A stretch of DNA of 64,000 nt. Origin: Unio delphinus. Its lineage: Eukaryota > Mollusca > Bivalvia > Unionida > Unionidae. Under the pieces are notes generated by a model that saw nothing but the letters and a program-made list of their open reading frames with translations, was not told where the DNA came from and searched no databases. Position numbers and translations under genes: made by a program. Below, piece by piece: positions 61,815-64,000 of the stretch (position 1 is the first letter of the stretch; each line of letters begins with the position of its first letter). Where the stretch lies: assembly GCA_029339505.1 (NCBI GenBank), contig JAQISU010000155.1, positions 20,340,001 through 20,404,000 of the forward strand, given 5' to 3'.

Positions 61815-61894
61815 ATGTCAATGAGTGCGACAGTTGTTCACACGAATGTGACTGTCTAACGGATTTTACGTATATTAACTGCATAGAATATAAA
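61815..61894 (+). pseudogene. Exon 9: truncated calcium-binding EGF-like repeat
   Basis: Acceptor ATTCCCTTGCAG, phase 1 in, gives DVNECDSCSHECDCLTDFTY and INCIE. DVNECD is the signature start of calcium-binding EGF domains, but the repeat is shorter than the usual 40 residues and runs to a TAG at 61901, with only a weak GTAAAA donor before it. Confidence 0.6.
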
Positions 61895-62290
61895 GTAAAA
61901 TAGCTATATAAAACTGAATATTATCCCAATATTAACTCCTACACTTAACAAATGTGGATTCAACTATACTGTAAGAAAATATTATATCGATACAATATCT
62001 TATGATAAAAAAACAAATAGTAATTGTAAATCATTTTATTACATCCTTTGACTCAGAAACTTCAGATCGCCGTGCAACAGATAAACACAAATAAACGTGT
62101 TTATTTTGTGATACTTGATCTGCCATTTGTAAGGAAATGGGCATAGTCATTGAACGTGTTGTACTAATCAGTTTCACACCTGGAATATTGGAACTTTTGT
62201 TTAACCTATACTTGAGTTTATATTATCCTGATACTAATTGTTATACGTTAATTTCCTTTTTTAATGTGGCTTATTTTATTTAAAATACAG

Positions 62291-62418
62291 ACATCAATAA
62301 ATGTGACTTTTCACCATGAAAAAGGTGTAAATAACTCCAATAACTCGAATGCGTACGGTACGTACATTTGTGAGTGCCCAATCTCCTGGACTGAAAATAA
62401 CCTATTTGTATGCTAAGG
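62291..62418 (+). pseudogene. Exon 10: second calcium-binding EGF-like repeat, broken
   Basis: After acceptor AAAATACAG, phase 1, the frame begins DINKCDFSP and hits TGA. A shifted frame continues NNSNNSNAYGTYICECPISW and TENNLFVC before TAA. The two halves together have the layout of one EGF domain but in different frames. Confidence 0.6.
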
Positions 62419-62419
62419 A

Positions 62420-63230
62420 GAAACTATACCTAAGTTGGATAGAATTAGTTATGAAGGTAAGTACTTAATTAGCTAGTTATGGAGATACACTCATAATTCA
62501 ACTCCATAAGCATGAAGCTGGACGAAAATGGTATTTCTTTTAGAGCCATATGTTTTCAGATCTTAATGCTATTCTACTCCCGAAATCTAAAAAATGTTTC
62601 GATTCGAGCAATGAAGTGTACAATACCAAAATGCCCCAGACACCCCTTTGTGTTTAGTTCAATTTTTGGGGGATGTTTTTATTGGTTTTGTCTGTTCTCG
62701 CTTCTGTTTGGCATTGTAACTTTGTCCGAGGTTTCTAGATACATGTCCTCTCTTTACGCGATGACTTTGCCTATAGGAACTGGGAATTACCTTTAAAATA
62801 CTTCGTAACGTTGGGGCTTTAATTCAATTATACTGGAAGTTTCAAAGTGTGCTACATTCACCATGACTGCAAACTTGACAAAGACATATTTTTCGCACCC
62901 ATTGAAACTATGCAAGTTTACAACAGGGAATTTCATTCAAATAAATCTTTCCATTTTCAAATTTGTTTTCTACAGCTTAAACATTAAAGTGTCATACCAA
63001 TGCAGATAACGTAAATCAAATTCAGTATTATTTGAATAGAAAATAAAGTCTGGAAGCGGGATAAACAAACCCGATGGAAACATTCTCCATAATAAGTGAG
63101 AAAAACGCTTAGGTGTGTTTTCGAAAATATTACACATCAGACCGATTTTATCGCTCGCCTTACTTCCGTATCTATCGAAACATAAACAAAGCACATTTTC
63201 TTTTCCATATTAATTATTTTATCATCCCAA
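62420..63230. other. Intergenic or intronic sequence, no gene recognised
   Basis: The segment near 62850-62905 (ACAAAGACATATTTTTCGCAC) resembles 61300-61340 (ACAAAGACATATTTGTCACAC), suggesting an old duplication of intron sequence. Confidence 0.35.
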
Positions 63231-63232
63231 TC

Positions 63233-63699
63233 ATGCCAAAAGCACATCGTGGAGGTACAAAGCAAGGACTGCGGGGTCAGGTGTGCTGCAGAAAATTGTG
63301 GGAATACAAATGCTGTTGGGTTTTCCATGCATTCCTTTTCCAAGGACCAATCACTTCGTCGTAGGTGGACAGACTTTGTAAAAATCAGTCCGACTGAGTT
63401 TTTTGTCCTTTGCTCCTTTCATTTCACATCCGAATGCTTCCCTTTTACGTATAGATTTGAGGTTGAGCATATGTGTAGGGCACCAAAGAAAGTCAAACTC
63501 AATGATGATGATGTCTGGTCTATCCACTGTGTGGAGGAAACTGACAACCAAACCATGGTAAACAAAGGTATCATAACCTTCAACACCAAATCATCACCTG
63601 TGTAGACTTCAAATGTTGTCACCATCAGAAGAAGTTACTTGTCATGTGTCACCGCCAAAGAAAATAAGAAGGGGCTATTCAAAGAGAGAAGCAGCAATT
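63233..63699 (+). CDS. First exon of a THAP zinc-finger gene, with frame breaks
   Basis: ATG at 63233 opens MPKAHRGGTKQ. After a one-base shift near 63266 the frame reads DCGVRCAAENCGN, FSMHSFSKDQSLRRRWTDFV, FFVLCSFHFTSECF. This is the C2CH zinc module of a THAP domain: two Cys, the Trp in RRRW, then C..HF. THAP domains bind DNA in P-element transposases and host transcription regulators. A third frame near the end gives SPPKKIRRGYSKREAAI before a GTGAGT donor at 63700. An extra G in AAGGAC would explain the first break. The gene continues beyond the window. Confidence 0.65.
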
Positions 63700-64000
63700 G
63701 TGAGTTTTTAATGACACGTACCATATTATTATATCTATGATATTCAACAAATCAGTCACCACATCATTTCCATGTGTACCCTGTAGAACATTTTCATAAT
63801 TTTCAAAATAATGCAGTAAACATTCAATCAATCAAGAACTGAGATATAAGCATTTGATATATATAATATAAACATTTGATAAATATTGTCACAATTTTCA
63901 TGATGCCTTCAATTTTGACCAATTGAATAGAGAAATCTTTCTGCTGGTTGATTTAGAAGGCCTACATATATAGTTCAATGTCAGACTAATGTGTGCATCA

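Larger units (their letters stand above)
52584..62420 (+). pseudogene. Secreted/receptor-like ectodomain gene with EGF repeats, multi-exon, damaged
   Basis: Ten exons (52584-52691, 55178-55416, 55806-55984, 56512-56615, 57167-57433, 58189-58354, 58983-59026, 59380-59532, 61815-61894, 62291-62405) have AG/GT borders, and compatible phases could be checked for the joins from exon 1 through 9. They encode a signal peptide, a conserved Cys-containing ectodomain (about 250-300 residues) and degenerate EGF-like repeats. I recognise the ectodomain (HFRG, CTDFS.TEDW, VSDPDGDEVRCRW, LSSVPIQFLV) from large families in molluscs and other invertebrates; it has no name I can give. Damage: in-frame TGA in exon 3, frameshifts in exons 5 and 6, an exon duplication in truncated form, and broken EGF exons. 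No transmembrane exon was seen before the EGF decay. Confidence 0.75.

Noticed and set aside
61157..62796. Open frames of 89-94 codons at 61157-61426 and 62512-62796
   Set aside because: Hydrophobic, chance-like composition, no domain and no splice-site support; they lie between or after the EGF exons.

Overview
This is eukaryotic, AT-rich, intron-bearing DNA, almost certainly from an invertebrate and most likely a mollusc. The evidence is abundant (TA)n, (GT)n and (GA)n microsatellites, three copies of a tRNA-derived SINE whose body closely resembles a SINE widespread in molluscs, an RTE-like LINE with a (GATA)-type tail, an L2/CR1-like LINE with an (AAT) tail, Polinton-like relics, and GT-AG spliced exons of an invertebrate-type secreted EGF protein. 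There is no prokaryotic gene structure, rRNA or stand-alone tRNA. Family names are recognised from sequence motifs and memory only; no search was run.

Layout. 0-0.5 kb: microsatellites around a short 3' fragment of the RTE-like LINE. 0.78-8.19 kb: a 53/54-bp satellite of roughly 120 units, split at 3.3-4.3 kb by a 5'-truncated L2/CR1-like LINE. 10.26-12.06 kb: a decayed Polinton/Maverick-like segment (integrase C-terminus with chromodomain, then two structural-type genes). 12.27-12.75 kb: a MITE-like element inside a GT microsatellite. 13.139-19.054 kb: a 5.9-kb unit bounded by nearly identical 650-bp inverted repeats and a perfect 8-bp target duplication; it carries a minus-strand, broken gene with SAP-like, PHD-finger and SGNH-hydrolase-like parts. 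This is the most interesting object in the window. 20.73-26.50 kb: a very recent tandem duplication of a 2.57-kb unit (two full copies and one partial).

29-42 kb: one intact SINE, a diverged dispersed repeat, isolated exon-like segments, a second Polinton-type integrase relic (34.5-35.1 kb), an internally inverted L2/CR1-like insertion (35.5-36.1 kb), three 190-bp tandem repeats (37.7-38.3 kb) and a spliced gene fragment at 39.2-41.2 kb. 42.6-46.25 kb: a near-full-length, mutated RTE-like LINE nested in a SINE. 49.9-50.8 kb: a Ty3/Gypsy pol relic.

52.58-62.4 kb: at least ten exons, in compatible phases, of a gene for a secreted/receptor-like protein (signal peptide, conserved ectodomain, degenerate EGF repeats). 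It has an in-frame TGA, two frameshifts and a tandem duplication that copied one exon in truncated form, so it is either a young pseudogene or partly a victim of sequencing errors. 63.2-63.7 kb: the first exon of a THAP zinc-finger gene with a one-base frame break. Several breaks lie in homopolymers, so residual long-read errors must be excluded before calling genes dead.
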